DNA of 64,000 nucleotides from Pyrinomonadaceae bacterium (GTDB lineage Bacteria > Acidobacteriota > Blastocatellia > Pyrinomonadales > Pyrinomonadaceae): contig JABARP010000012.1 in assembly GCA_019186825.1 (NCBI GenBank), forward strand, positions 133,522-197,521, written 5' to 3'. The position numbers were made by a program, and so were the translations under genes. Numbering within the stretch: position 1 is the first letter of the stretch; each line of letters begins with the position of its first letter. This document shows positions 26,545 to 34,002 of this stretch, piece after piece. Below the pieces are notes generated by a model. The model worked only from the letters and a program-made list of their open reading frames with translations, was not told the origin of the DNA and did no database searches.

Positions 26545-28472
26545 TTTTGTTTCCTCCCAATATGGGTCTTTAGAAATTCATACATCGCACCCGTGACGAA
26601 ACGACCGGATACACCGTGCCCCGCCTGTGTCGCATATATGAACCAAACATCGGTACCCGCCTCTCGCAATTGAGATTTGAGGCCGAGAACGTCCCCTTCG
26701 GGGACCCTTGAGTCCAGCTTCCCCCTGGTCAGGAACAACGGTGTGCCTTTCCATCGCGACGCGCTGTTAAGCGGGGAAAGCTCGTCAAGCTTTTTCATTA
26801 ATGCTTCATCGTTGGGATCTCCGTATTCATTTCTAGCGAATTCGTCGATCCAGCTTTGTTTCAGATAATTTCGGATTGATACAAGCGGATATTCCGCTAT
26901 CACCGCGCGGATGCGGGAAGACTCTTTCAGTCCCGTCGCCAATGCTACGAACCCCCCGTAGCTCTCGCCCCGAACGATCACATTGTCTGGATCGAGATCA
27001 GGCTGCTTCGCAATCCAATCTAAGAGTGAGCTTATATCCCGGACGGCATCTTCTCTCTTGGGCCCGTTATCGGCATCCATGAATTCGCTGCCGAACCCTC
27101 GGGAGCCGCGAATGTTGGTATGAATGATCGAGAGTCCGAGAAAAGCTGCGAACCGGACGTCAAGTGAATTGAATGTGGGGCGATCAAGAACTTGCGGACC
27201 CCCGTGAATGAAGATCAAGACCGGAGTCTTGCGCTCCACCTTCGAGGGCTTAACGATGTATCCGGAGATCTCTTTACCGTCGAATGATTTCCAGCGAATG
27301 GTCTCAGGCGACCTTACTTTCCCGGCGAGTACTCCCGGCATACTGGACTCGGTCCAATTGGTCGTTTTCTTCGACCGTATATCAAATGATCTGATCAGTG
27401 CCGGCCGAGCGATGTTCTCGATGGTGAAGACCACCTCGCTGTCCGAAAGCCAGCGCGTATTCCAGACCACGTATGAACCATCCAAGAAATTGGTCGTTTC
27501 CGGTTTGATCCGTTCGTTCTTGATCTTGCCTACCCAGAGAGTGTCGATGCCATCGAATGCCTCCTGTACGAGGATCCGCTTCCCATCCGGTGACGGTTTA
27601 ATATCGCCCAAGTGCCCCCGAACATTCTGCAGGCTCACGATTTTCTTTCGGTTGTTTCGAAGGTCGAACGAAAGGAGGCAGCTCTTGCCGCCACACTCGG
27701 GAGAATCTTCATTAAGTATCAACGCCTTCCCCGAAGCGAAGAACGCTTTCGTCGAGTTTCCCGACTCCGACAGCGGCGAAAGCGCTCCGGACTTGATCGA
27801 GTAATTGAAGATGTTCTGATTGCTTGCGGACTTCCAGTACTTGAGCAAAATGTTCCCGCGGTCTACGTCTATTACATTCCATAAACCTTTGAGATCGACC
27901 TGGAAGCAGGTGCTTCTATTCAGATCATGTTGGCAAAGTTTGGTCACCTTCGCTTCGTAATCGTTATGGGTGTAATAGATCGACTTGCCGTCTCGAGCCC
28001 AGATGAATGAGTCGACCGAGTCATCCTTGCCCGTGAAATTCGAAAGCTTCCGAAGGTCTTTCCCGTCCCACAGAAACAGCGCGTAATTATCCGCATCGTC
28101 TTTGTCGTTATTGAATGCGATCAGAGACGAGGTGGGGCTGACTCTTAAGGTATTAGGGGAGCGACCTTCGACGAGTAGGCTCGGCTTCTTCAACGGAGCT
28201 TCAACAGAATAAACGGCAGTCTTCTCATCGGTTACAAGCAATTTGCGAGCCTTGCGGTCCACGTCCCATATGAGATTGCTCTTTATCGCAGAGGGCTCAT
28301 AGAACAAATGCTTCACGTCATCGTTCTTGATGCGCGGCACACCTTCGACCTGGAACGATGCCGGGACGGGAAAGTCGCCAGAAGGCTGGGCTGGCGTCAA
28401 ACCTGCAAACACCCCGATAAGCGTCAAAGCTAGAAACGCAGTCTGCCCAAACTTGTTGATTCCACTCTTCAT
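26541..28472 (-). CDS. Exported S9-family (prolyl oligopeptidase-type) serine peptidase
   Basis: 643 residues from the ATG overlapping the previous stop (ATGA); an in-frame ATG 15 bases earlier is possible. A signal peptide (AFLALTLIGVFAGLTPAQP) is followed by a WD-like propeller (about 35-385) and an alpha/beta-hydrolase domain. The catalytic triad is S504 in GESYGGF, D587 in GKLDSRVP and H619 in AGHG. The oxyanion and FIHGGP motifs are present. The family hydrolyses short peptides, with the propeller limiting substrate size. In this operon it may degrade peptides released by the CHAT protease or process the anti-sigma protein; both are inferences. Confidence 0.9.
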   Translation of the reverse strand: MKSGINKFGQTAFLALTLIGVFAGLTPAQPSGDFPVPASFQVEGVPRIKNDDVKHLFYEPSAIKSNLIWDVDRKARKLLVTDEKTAVYSVEAPLKKPSLLVEGRSPNTLRVSPTSSLIAFNNDKDDADNYALFLWDGKDLRKLSNFTGKDDSVDSFIWARDGKSIYYTHNDYEAKVTKLCQHDLNRSTCFQVDLKGLWNVIDVDRGNILLKYWKSASNQNIFNYSIKSGALSPLSESGNSTKAFFASGKALILNEDSPECGGKSCLLSFDLRNNRKKIVSLQNVRGHLGDIKPSPDGKRILVQEAFDGIDTLWVGKIKNERIKPETTNFLDGSYVVWNTRWLSDSEVVFTIENIARPALIRSFDIRSKKTTNWTESSMPGVLAGKVRSPETIRWKSFDGKEISGYIVKPSKVERKTPVLIFIHGGPQVLDRPTFNSLDVRFAAFLGLSIIHTNIRGSRGFGSEFMDADNGPKREDAVRDISSLLDWIAKQPDLDPDNVIVRGESYGGFVALATGLKESSRIRAVIAEYPLVSIRNYLKQSWIDEFARNEYGDPNDEALMKKLDELSPLNSASRWKGTPLFLTRGKLDSRVPEGDVLGLKSQLREAGTDVWFIYATQAGHGVSGRFVTGAMYEFLKTHIGRKQK

Positions 28473-29380
28473 CTCGTTCCAACACATCGCATTTCAAATG
28501 ATGTCCGCTGTTTTTCTATGGCTTCGGACCTAATAGGATCAGTTGTGCTTGTCCCGGGCTTCTTGAGCCCTTGCGGCGGGCCAACGATACGATTGCCGTT
28601 CGTCAACGTGATAACCAGTTTCCATCGGTATGTTTTCGCAGGTTCGAGAACGACGCTCGAACGATAGGAAGTCTGAGATTTCGATTCGAAATGATCGATC
28701 AGATTTTCATCAAGATCGGCGATGTAAATTTCATACGAAGCAGCACCCCTAACGGCATTCCATTTAAGGACGACCTCCTTTCCGTCTGAGACAGATTCAA
28801 GGTTGACCGTCGTCCTGTTCGAGCACGGATTCTCATTACCACGCGTTTCGACATTTCGAACGGTGGGCGCCGGAGATAAGGCTTTTTGTGTTCGTCCCTG
28901 ACCCGATTTCTCGTTCTTCTTTGTGTTTACGGGCCCGCTACGACGATCCGGATCTTCTGGAGCCGGAGGATGATCCACCGGCGACGGCAACGTTTCGGTC
29001 CCCAGCGGAGGAACCGAATCCACATTCATGCCTACGTCACTATGGCCGCCTCTCGCCACGGTCGTCTCAGACGGAGCAAGTCGATCCCCGGCAACCAGGT
29101 AGAGCCCAATGATGAGCACGAAGATTAACCCCGCAAAGGCGGATGCTCTTGCGATCGGAAACGTCGAAAAGCGGGGGACAGCAAAGGCGCTCCGTGGACG
29201 TTGGGATTCGACCTGCAGCGAGTCTTCCAGGACGCAGTTCAAAAAATCGTGCGGTGTCGCCACCGGCAGTTTTGCCCGACATTCTTTACAAATGAGTAGG
29301 TGTCTGCCGATCTCCATCGAGCGAGACGCGTTCGCCCGGTAAATCGCGATATCAGAAGTTGATAGGTGATTCTGACTCAT
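28469..29380 (-). CDS. Membrane anti-sigma-like protein with zinc-finger-type N-terminus
   Basis: 303 residues from ATG at 29380 (GGAG upstream). The frame stays open for 53 more codons to 29539, so an earlier start is possible. The N-terminus reads EIGRHLLICKECRAKLP, matching the HxxxCxxC zinc-finger anti-sigma pattern. One transmembrane helix (AFAGLIFVLIIGLYLVAG) follows at about 85-102, then a Pro-rich linker and a C-terminal fibronectin-III-like domain (VVLKWNAVRGAASYEIYIADLDENLI) outside the membrane. The sigma-like gene lies just upstream. It would hold the sigma factor at the membrane until cut or displaced. The partner is inferred from adjacency. Confidence 0.7.
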   Translation of the reverse strand: MSQNHLSTSDIAIYRANASRSMEIGRHLLICKECRAKLPVATPHDFLNCVLEDSLQVESQRPRSAFAVPRFSTFPIARASAFAGLIFVLIIGLYLVAGDRLAPSETTVARGGHSDVGMNVDSVPPLGTETLPSPVDHPPAPEDPDRRSGPVNTKKNEKSGQGRTQKALSPAPTVRNVETRGNENPCSNRTTVNLESVSDGKEVVLKWNAVRGAASYEIYIADLDENLIDHFESKSQTSYRSSVVLEPAKTYRWKLVITLTNGNRIVGPPQGLKKPGTSTTDPIRSEAIEKQRTSFEMRCVGTR

Positions 29381-29611
29381 TTGTTCATCAACTCCTTCAG
29401 TCGTTTGTGAGAGTCGCACGAGCTTCTTCACCACTCCCGGGCTGAGCACAAGTGGCGTTCGCCGCCCTTCATTCAAACTCGCCATCTCCGCGATTTCCAT
29501 ATCAGTCGGTACACCTGAGCAGATGCCCCCCAACTGCATGCGACTCAGCGACCGAAAGCTCCTTAACGGCGAAACGCGAAATCTGACTGGTTGTTAAATA
29601 GTCTGACGCGT

Positions 29612-30301
29612 TCATTTTCGTATCGATCCTCCGAGCCTCACTCGGGCGTCGTGCCGGGCTTTCTTGATCGCCGCCGCGGTGCTCGCGGTTTGTGCAGCGA
29701 TCTCCGCGTCCGTCATGGGCAGCCGGCCAAGGATGCTAATCCATTCAGCGGAGGTAACATCGAGCAGGTCCGCGAACTGCTCATCGGAGATCCCGATTTG
29801 CAGAAAATATATAATCAAGTCTTGCGAATGAAGCAGCAACGACTGACGCTGCCGCAGAGTGAGCTGGCAAATTGCTTGCCACACTTGCTTGATCAGTAAA
29901 GCAACTTCGATTTCTGTTTGTTTCTCGATCGAGGTCTGAGCGGCTTCGTTGACGGATTCCAGGGGTAAGCTTTCTGATCTTGTCGCGCGAGAAAAGTGCC
30001 GCTTCACCTCGTTGTAGGCGGTCCGAGCGGCAAAGGAATTCCACTCGCCCTCGGACATCTTCTCGCTCTTTTGTTGATGATTCAGTCGCCAGCGCCAGAT
30101 CCTGCAGGCGATCTCCTGAACAAGATCGGCGGCTTGGGCGGGATCTCTCGCCGCTTGGCGGCGGGTCACTATTCGCTTGACGATTCGCAGGGACGCCAGA
30201 AAAGAATTTTCCGCCGCCGCATCTGCTTTTGGATCGCGCTTCGGATCCTGTCCATCATACCCGCCATGCTGCGGGAGTTCTTCTAGAAGAGATTCGATCA
30301 T
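29612..30301 (-). CDS. Sigma-70-family (ECF-like) RNA polymerase sigma factor
   Basis: 229 residues. Region 2 is recognisable in QAADLVQEIACRIWRWR (about 60-76) and EWNSFAARTAYNEVKRHFSRA (about 86-106). Region 4 is less typical: LTLRQRQSLLLHS, then DEQFADLLDVT and IAAQTASTAAAIKKARHDARVRL, which fits a helix-turn-helix with a stretched spacer. It is the first gene of the operon leading to the CHAT protease. Gap to the anti-sigma-like frame is about 230 bases from its chosen start, or 72 from the longest frame. It probably autoregulates the operon. Confidence 0.75.
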   Translation of the reverse strand: MIESLLEELPQHGGYDGQDPKRDPKADAAAENSFLASLRIVKRIVTRRQAARDPAQAADLVQEIACRIWRWRLNHQQKSEKMSEGEWNSFAARTAYNEVKRHFSRATRSESLPLESVNEAAQTSIEKQTEIEVALLIKQVWQAICQLTLRQRQSLLLHSQDLIIYFLQIGISDEQFADLLDVTSAEWISILGRLPMTDAEIAAQTASTAAAIKKARHDARVRLGGSIRK

Positions 30302-30879
30302 GCGGACTCTCTTGTCGAAGCAGGATTTCAGATCGGTTCAGGGAGTGAGTTCCCTGAGTTGGTCCTTTCCTACAAAGACGGCTGCGTATTACTGTCGTCG
30401 AGAACATTGCGCTGAAAGTTACCTCGGGTCTTGTGTTGGTTTGTTACAACTGGATTAGTGAGCTTCGCGGCTCCGGCCCGGTGATTCCGAATCGCCAAAA
30501 CCTTCGACCGCCACCTGTTCGCTTAGCATAAAATTTTGCATTAGCCCGAGAAAGCTAGTCAAATGTTTCGAGCTTCAACCGAAAACGCCGGCCTAGGCCC
30601 TTTAGCGCGTCACGACCCTGTCGACACATATCTTCTTGGTAAAACGGGAGCAAAACTCGTACCGTACGGCTTATTTGTGCCGTGCGACTATCGCTGATCG
30701 TCTTATCCTCGGTCAAGCGCGCCGAACTCCCGACCGAACCTAGCTGATTGACGTCACTGGTCTTGGTAAGTTTTTTGACCCGTTGGTGCAGAAACGCACT
30801 GAGGCCGGTTCATTTTTGCACCAAGCGGCATATCGGCGATCCAAGATCTGCCCAGCTTCTCTACCTCATGAATGTGAGG
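30302..30879. other. Intergenic region upstream of the sigma factor gene
   Basis: About 580 bases between the sigma factor gene start and the end of the Fic gene. It holds the promoter of the sigma-CHAT operon and the inverted repeat at 30338-30357 listed below. No convincing gene, tRNA or array is visible. Confidence 0.4.
30338..30357. promoter_or_regulatory. Inverted repeat upstream of sigma factor gene
   Basis: TCAGGGA-GTGAGT-TCCCTGA is a perfect 7-base inverted repeat with a 6-base centre, 37 bases upstream of the sigma factor ATG. Position suits an operator or a leader hairpin in the 5' untranslated region. No T tract follows, so it is not a terminator. Confidence 0.4.
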
Positions 30880-32298
30880 TCATTCCAGTTCTTTCCATGC
30901 CGCAAATTCGCTCGGTCGAACTTTGTATCTCGCGACGTTTCCGTCGTGCAGGCTGACCATCTCCGTTTCGATCGCGCGGAAAAGGTCCTCGCGGTCGCTC
31001 TCCGGGATGTCGTGCGCTTCGATAAGCTCACGGATCTTACTCACAACGTCCTTGCCCGGCACCCTATCGACGATGATCGATCTGACAATTTCGTGAATCG
31101 GTTCCCGGTACCTAAGTTTCAGAAGATTCGGCTCGCCCATCGACTGCTGGATCGCGGTGTACGCACGCGAGGAACGATCGTAAGCCCATAGGTAAAGGTC
31201 CCGGATCAGGCTGATATCGTTTTTCTCGTACACGGCGAGCAGGGCGCTCACGTAGGCCCCGTTGTCGACTTCCGTGAATGAGAGCGGCTTGAGGTTTTCG
31301 CGAATCAGGGGGATATTCGCTACAAGTCTTGCCGTCCGCTTGTTCACGTCCTCGAACGCCTGCAGGTAGGACAACTGCACGATCGAGAACAACGACTGCT
31401 CGAACGGGTCCGCGATGCCGTTCACCTTCTCCACGAACAGGTCGAAGCACTCCTGAAGCACTTGAGGGTTCTCGAGGGGAAGGTATGTCGTTCCGCTGAT
31501 CCCTACGCGGATCGTGCGCACGCGACCCGAAGCCCTCGGGTCCCCCAAGAGGTTTTGGGACAAGAGTGCGTGGACGCTGCATATCTCGTGGGAGCTTATG
31601 CGGTGATCCTGAACCGAATCCACGATGTATTCGATGGCCGCTTTGTGGTTCAGGATCATCTGGGCTTCCGATGCGTCCTTCCCGGTCGCCGTTTCGCCCA
31701 GCTCGATCAACCGCTTGGTCTCGAGCAGGGAATACGTGTTCCCTTCAAGACGGCTCGAGTTCCAAGACAAATCGATCAGCAGCCGGTCCAATATGTCCCT
31801 GGCATAGGTGCCCGCGAGCCGCTCCACCGATTCCACGCGCCCGGCCGTCTGTAACCGATCGCGCTGATCGGCGGAAAGGTAGAAAGTTCGGTTCGGTTCG
31901 TAAGAGCGCAGGAATTCCTGATCGTATCCGACCGGCACGCGTTGTGCCGTGTCTTGTGAAACATAGCGGAGGAGGGCCTTGGACTCCGGTGAGAGATCTA
32001 TACCTTTAAAGGAACCGTTCTCGTCCGGCTGAGTTCGCTCAAGGTCTGGGCTTTCGACTGATTTTCCTGGGGCACTGCCCTGATCGGCGAGGACGTACGC
32101 ACGAGCGGGGCCGCTGCCTTTCGAAATTATCAGGTTGCGGTTTTCCAATGAACTCAACGCTCGCCGGATCGCTCTACGTCGGGTTTCGTCAAGTTGAGAT
32201 ATGCCTCTCGCACGCGCGATCGAGCGGACGCTGACCTGCGGCTCTAGGCTCAGCAATCTCAAAATAAAATCTTCGATCTCAACTTTCTTGGTCGGCAC
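30880..32298 (-). CDS. Winged-helix Fic-family protein with Gln in place of the catalytic His
   Basis: 472 residues. An N-terminal winged helix (about 5-70) is followed by a Fic domain (about 150-375). The Fic motif reads Q313-AFEDVNKR-TAR, whereas the canonical sequence is HxFx(D/E)GN(G/K)R; the histidine that activates the target hydroxyl is Gln here. The inhibitory helix motif S181-SRL-E185-G-N is intact, as in class II Fic proteins. Loss of His should cripple AMP transfer, so it may act mainly as a DNA-binding regulator, or catalyse another reaction. A perfect inverted repeat sits just upstream of its start, fitting autoregulation. It is monocistronic, in the defence-rich part of the element. 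Confidence 0.85.
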   Translation of the reverse strand: MPTKKVEIEDFILRLLSLEPQVSVRSIARARGISQLDETRRRAIRRALSSLENRNLIISKGSGPARAYVLADQGSAPGKSVESPDLERTQPDENGSFKGIDLSPESKALLRYVSQDTAQRVPVGYDQEFLRSYEPNRTFYLSADQRDRLQTAGRVESVERLAGTYARDILDRLLIDLSWNSSRLEGNTYSLLETKRLIELGETATGKDASEAQMILNHKAAIEYIVDSVQDHRISSHEICSVHALLSQNLLGDPRASGRVRTIRVGISGTTYLPLENPQVLQECFDLFVEKVNGIADPFEQSLFSIVQLSYLQAFEDVNKRTARLVANIPLIRENLKPLSFTEVDNGAYVSALLAVYEKNDISLIRDLYLWAYDRSSRAYTAIQQSMGEPNLLKLRYREPIHEIVRSIIVDRVPGKDVVSKIRELIEAHDIPESDREDLFRAIETEMVSLHDGNVARYKVRPSEFAAWKELE

Positions 32299-32311
32299 TG
32301 CTCTCCTTTTA

Positions 32312-32332
32312 GTAAATAGAATTTCTATTTAC
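32312..32332. promoter_or_regulatory. Palindromic operator upstream of the Fic gene
   Basis: GTAAATAG-AATTT-CTATTTAC is a perfect 8-base inverted repeat with a 5-base centre, starting 14 bases upstream of the Fic start codon and AT-rich in a GC-rich setting. It probably overlaps the promoter. The N-terminal winged helix of the Fic protein is the obvious candidate binder. Confidence 0.55.
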
Positions 32333-32374
32333 CTTGGTGATTATGCACAGGATCCAAGCTGAAAACAATCATTA

Positions 32375-32466
32375 CTGGGACAGAAACTGTCCCAGTAGAT
32401 GCCTGTAGGGACAGAATCTGTCCCATTATAAACCTAATGGGACATAGCCGGGACAATTAATGTCCC
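32375..32466. repeat. Cluster of GGGACA...TGTCCC inverted repeats
   Basis: Three inverted repeats share the half site GGGACA: CTGGGACAG-AAA-CTGTCCCAG (32375-32395), GGGACAG-AAT-CTGTCCC (32408-32424) and GGGACA-ATTAA-TGTCCC (32450-32466), with one extra lone half site at about 32439. Repeat centres are 31-42 bases apart. The array lies between the divergent Fic and ssb genes and could be a multi-operator or recombination site. T tracts are absent, so transcription terminators are unlikely. From 32467 to 32926 I see no convincing gene. Confidence 0.55.
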
Positions 32467-32926
32467 AGCAAAAACTTGATTCCGTCGATATTTTCTAGTA
32501 TCGAGATCGACCCTCCGATCCAGTGAAGACCCTAACCCTGGGTAACTCCCGCGCGCCGAGCGGCCCCGCAGTCGCGTGTTCCAAAAAAGGACCATAGACC
32601 GCCACCGCAGTTCGATCACCGTTACCGGATCGTCCGCGCCAAATTGAAACAAAAAGCTGTCGGCAACCCAGATAACGCCTACGAGTTCTTGTCTATGGCA
32701 TTCGATTCGAACACGCCGGACCGCGCCCGGAAGGCGGGATTTGAAAGAAACAGCTCAATGGACCAATCGACTAGTCCTGGACGTCGTCCACCCGCGAAAC
32801 AAAAGTACAAGCGGCGGACAGGTCATGGCTCGGGCGGCCGTCGGGAACTCTCCGAAAGCGGTGACGACCAGAAGCAGGTGCCCGTCGGGCATATCGAAGA
32901 CTAACAACGATCAGGAGAATTGCATC

Positions 32927-33328
32927 ATGTCAGCAAACATTTCGCTTATCGGCAACCTCGGCAAGGAACCCGAAACAAAGATCACCGACAACGGGACGTT
33001 CATCGCGAACTTCTCGATCGCGTCGAACACATTCCGGAATACCGCGGAGGGACGCGTCGAGAAGACCGACTGGTTCCGCGTGACCGCGTTCGGGAAGCAG
33101 GCGGAAACGATCGCCCGCTACGTCCGCAAAGGCCACCGGCTTTACATACAGGGCCGGCTCACGTTCAACCCGTGGCTGGACAAGAACTCTTCGCCGCAGT
33201 CCGGCGCCGAGATCGTCCTGCAGGAATTCCAGTTCCTGACCGGCAAACAGGACGGTGACGGCGGAGCAGACGTCGTCGTTCCGCAGGCGGATATGCCGAC
33301 GGAAGTCCAGCAAGCCGCGGCGTACTGA
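32927..33328 (+). CDS. ssb: Single-stranded DNA-binding protein (first copy)
   Basis: 133 residues from ATG at 32927 with AGGAG 8 bases upstream. It is an OB-fold SSB: NISLIGNLGKEPETKITDNGTFIANFSIASN, DWFRVTAFGKQAETIARYVRKGHRLYIQGRL. The C-terminus ends QQAAAY, without the acidic DDIPF-type tail that recruits partner proteins in chromosomal SSBs. It probably coats transferred single strands in conjugation. A second, diverged ssb lies at 35760; the two flank a macro-like small gene and an unknown gene. Confidence 0.92.
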   Translation: MSANISLIGNLGKEPETKITDNGTFIANFSIASNTFRNTAEGRVEKTDWFRVTAFGKQAETIARYVRKGHRLYIQGRLTFNPWLDKNSSPQSGAEIVLQEFQFLTGKQDGDGGADVVVPQADMPTEVQQAAAY

Positions 33329-33449
33329 TTCCCCCGATCTCAACCTGCCCTACCACCCGTCGACCACGGACCGCCGTCCCTCCGCCTGCACCCAGGCAAC
33401 GAGGGCGGCGGTCCGCCCCTTCACGAGCTACCCATAGGTGCGAGGGACC

Positions 33450-33842
33450 ATGAACCATCGGATCGAGCGGATGCGGCATATCTCGCGCGCGTACGTGCGG
33501 GCGAACCGCGACAAACTGTTCCTCTTCGGCGACAACCTGGAACGCCGCGGCTTTGGCGGGCAGGCCGCCGCGATGCGCGGGGAGCCCAACGCGGTCGGCA
33601 TCCCGACCAAGAAGAAGCCGAGCTACGCAGGTGACGCCTTCTTTTCCGATGAAGAATTCGAGCTGAACGCGGTGGCGATCGATGAAGCGTTCGCCGAGGT
33701 AACGTCGGCCCTGACGGAAACGACCCGTGCGATCGTCATGCCCGAAGCCGGCCTTGGCACCGGACGCGCCGAACTCGCCAAACGAGCGCCGCGCACCTTC
33801 GCTCACTTGGAGGCTCGGTTGAAGTTGCTCGAAAGACTGTAG
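33450..33842 (+). CDS. Small conserved protein of phage/plasmid type (DUF7831-like)
   Basis: 130 residues from ATG at 33450 (GAGGG upstream; an in-frame GTG is 12 bases earlier). A conserved core NRDKLFLFGDNLERRGFGGQAAAMRGEPNAVGIPTKK is followed by DAFFSDEEFELN and IVMPEAGLGTGRAELAKRAP. The Gly-rich blocks suggest a nucleotide- or ADP-ribose-binding (macro-like) fold, as in related phage proteins. The family name is from memory and the function is not known. It lies between ssb and the 540-residue unknown gene, all on the plus strand. Confidence 0.6.
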   Translation: MNHRIERMRHISRAYVRANRDKLFLFGDNLERRGFGGQAAAMRGEPNAVGIPTKKKPSYAGDAFFSDEEFELNAVAIDEAFAEVTSALTETTRAIVMPEAGLGTGRAELAKRAPRTFAHLEARLKLLERL

Positions 33843-33908
33843 CTGCCTGACGCCCGCACGTGTTCCTCAAAGTGTCGCGACTCCAACTTGAAAGGGATTT
33901 TCGAGCCT

Positions 33909-33929
33909 GAATGAAAGTGATTTTCATTC
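33909..33929. promoter_or_regulatory. Fur-box-like palindrome
   Basis: GAATGAAAGT-G-ATTTTCATTC is a 21-base palindrome with one mismatch. Its core TGAAAGT-G-ATTTTCA fits the 7-1-7 Fur consensus closely. It lies about 75 bases upstream of the ATG at 34003. A second, weaker box precedes the siderophore receptor at 59253. Confidence 0.5.
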
Positions 33930-34002
33930 GGGGCGTGGAAAGCGCTGGCCCCCAAACAACGAGCGTTTTCACCCGGTGCAATCCGGGGCAGATGAGGAAG
34001 TT

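Noticed and set aside
18732..30301. Remnant of a type III CRISPR system (CARF and TPR-CHAT proteins present)
   Set aside because: No cas gene, repeat-spacer array or Csx30-like gene is visible; the CARF domain belongs to RtcR and the CHAT protein has a signal peptide.
32644..32904. 86-codon frame just before the first ssb
   Set aside because: It needs a TTG start, is low in structured sequence and has no domain; it more likely belongs to the upstream leader of ssb.
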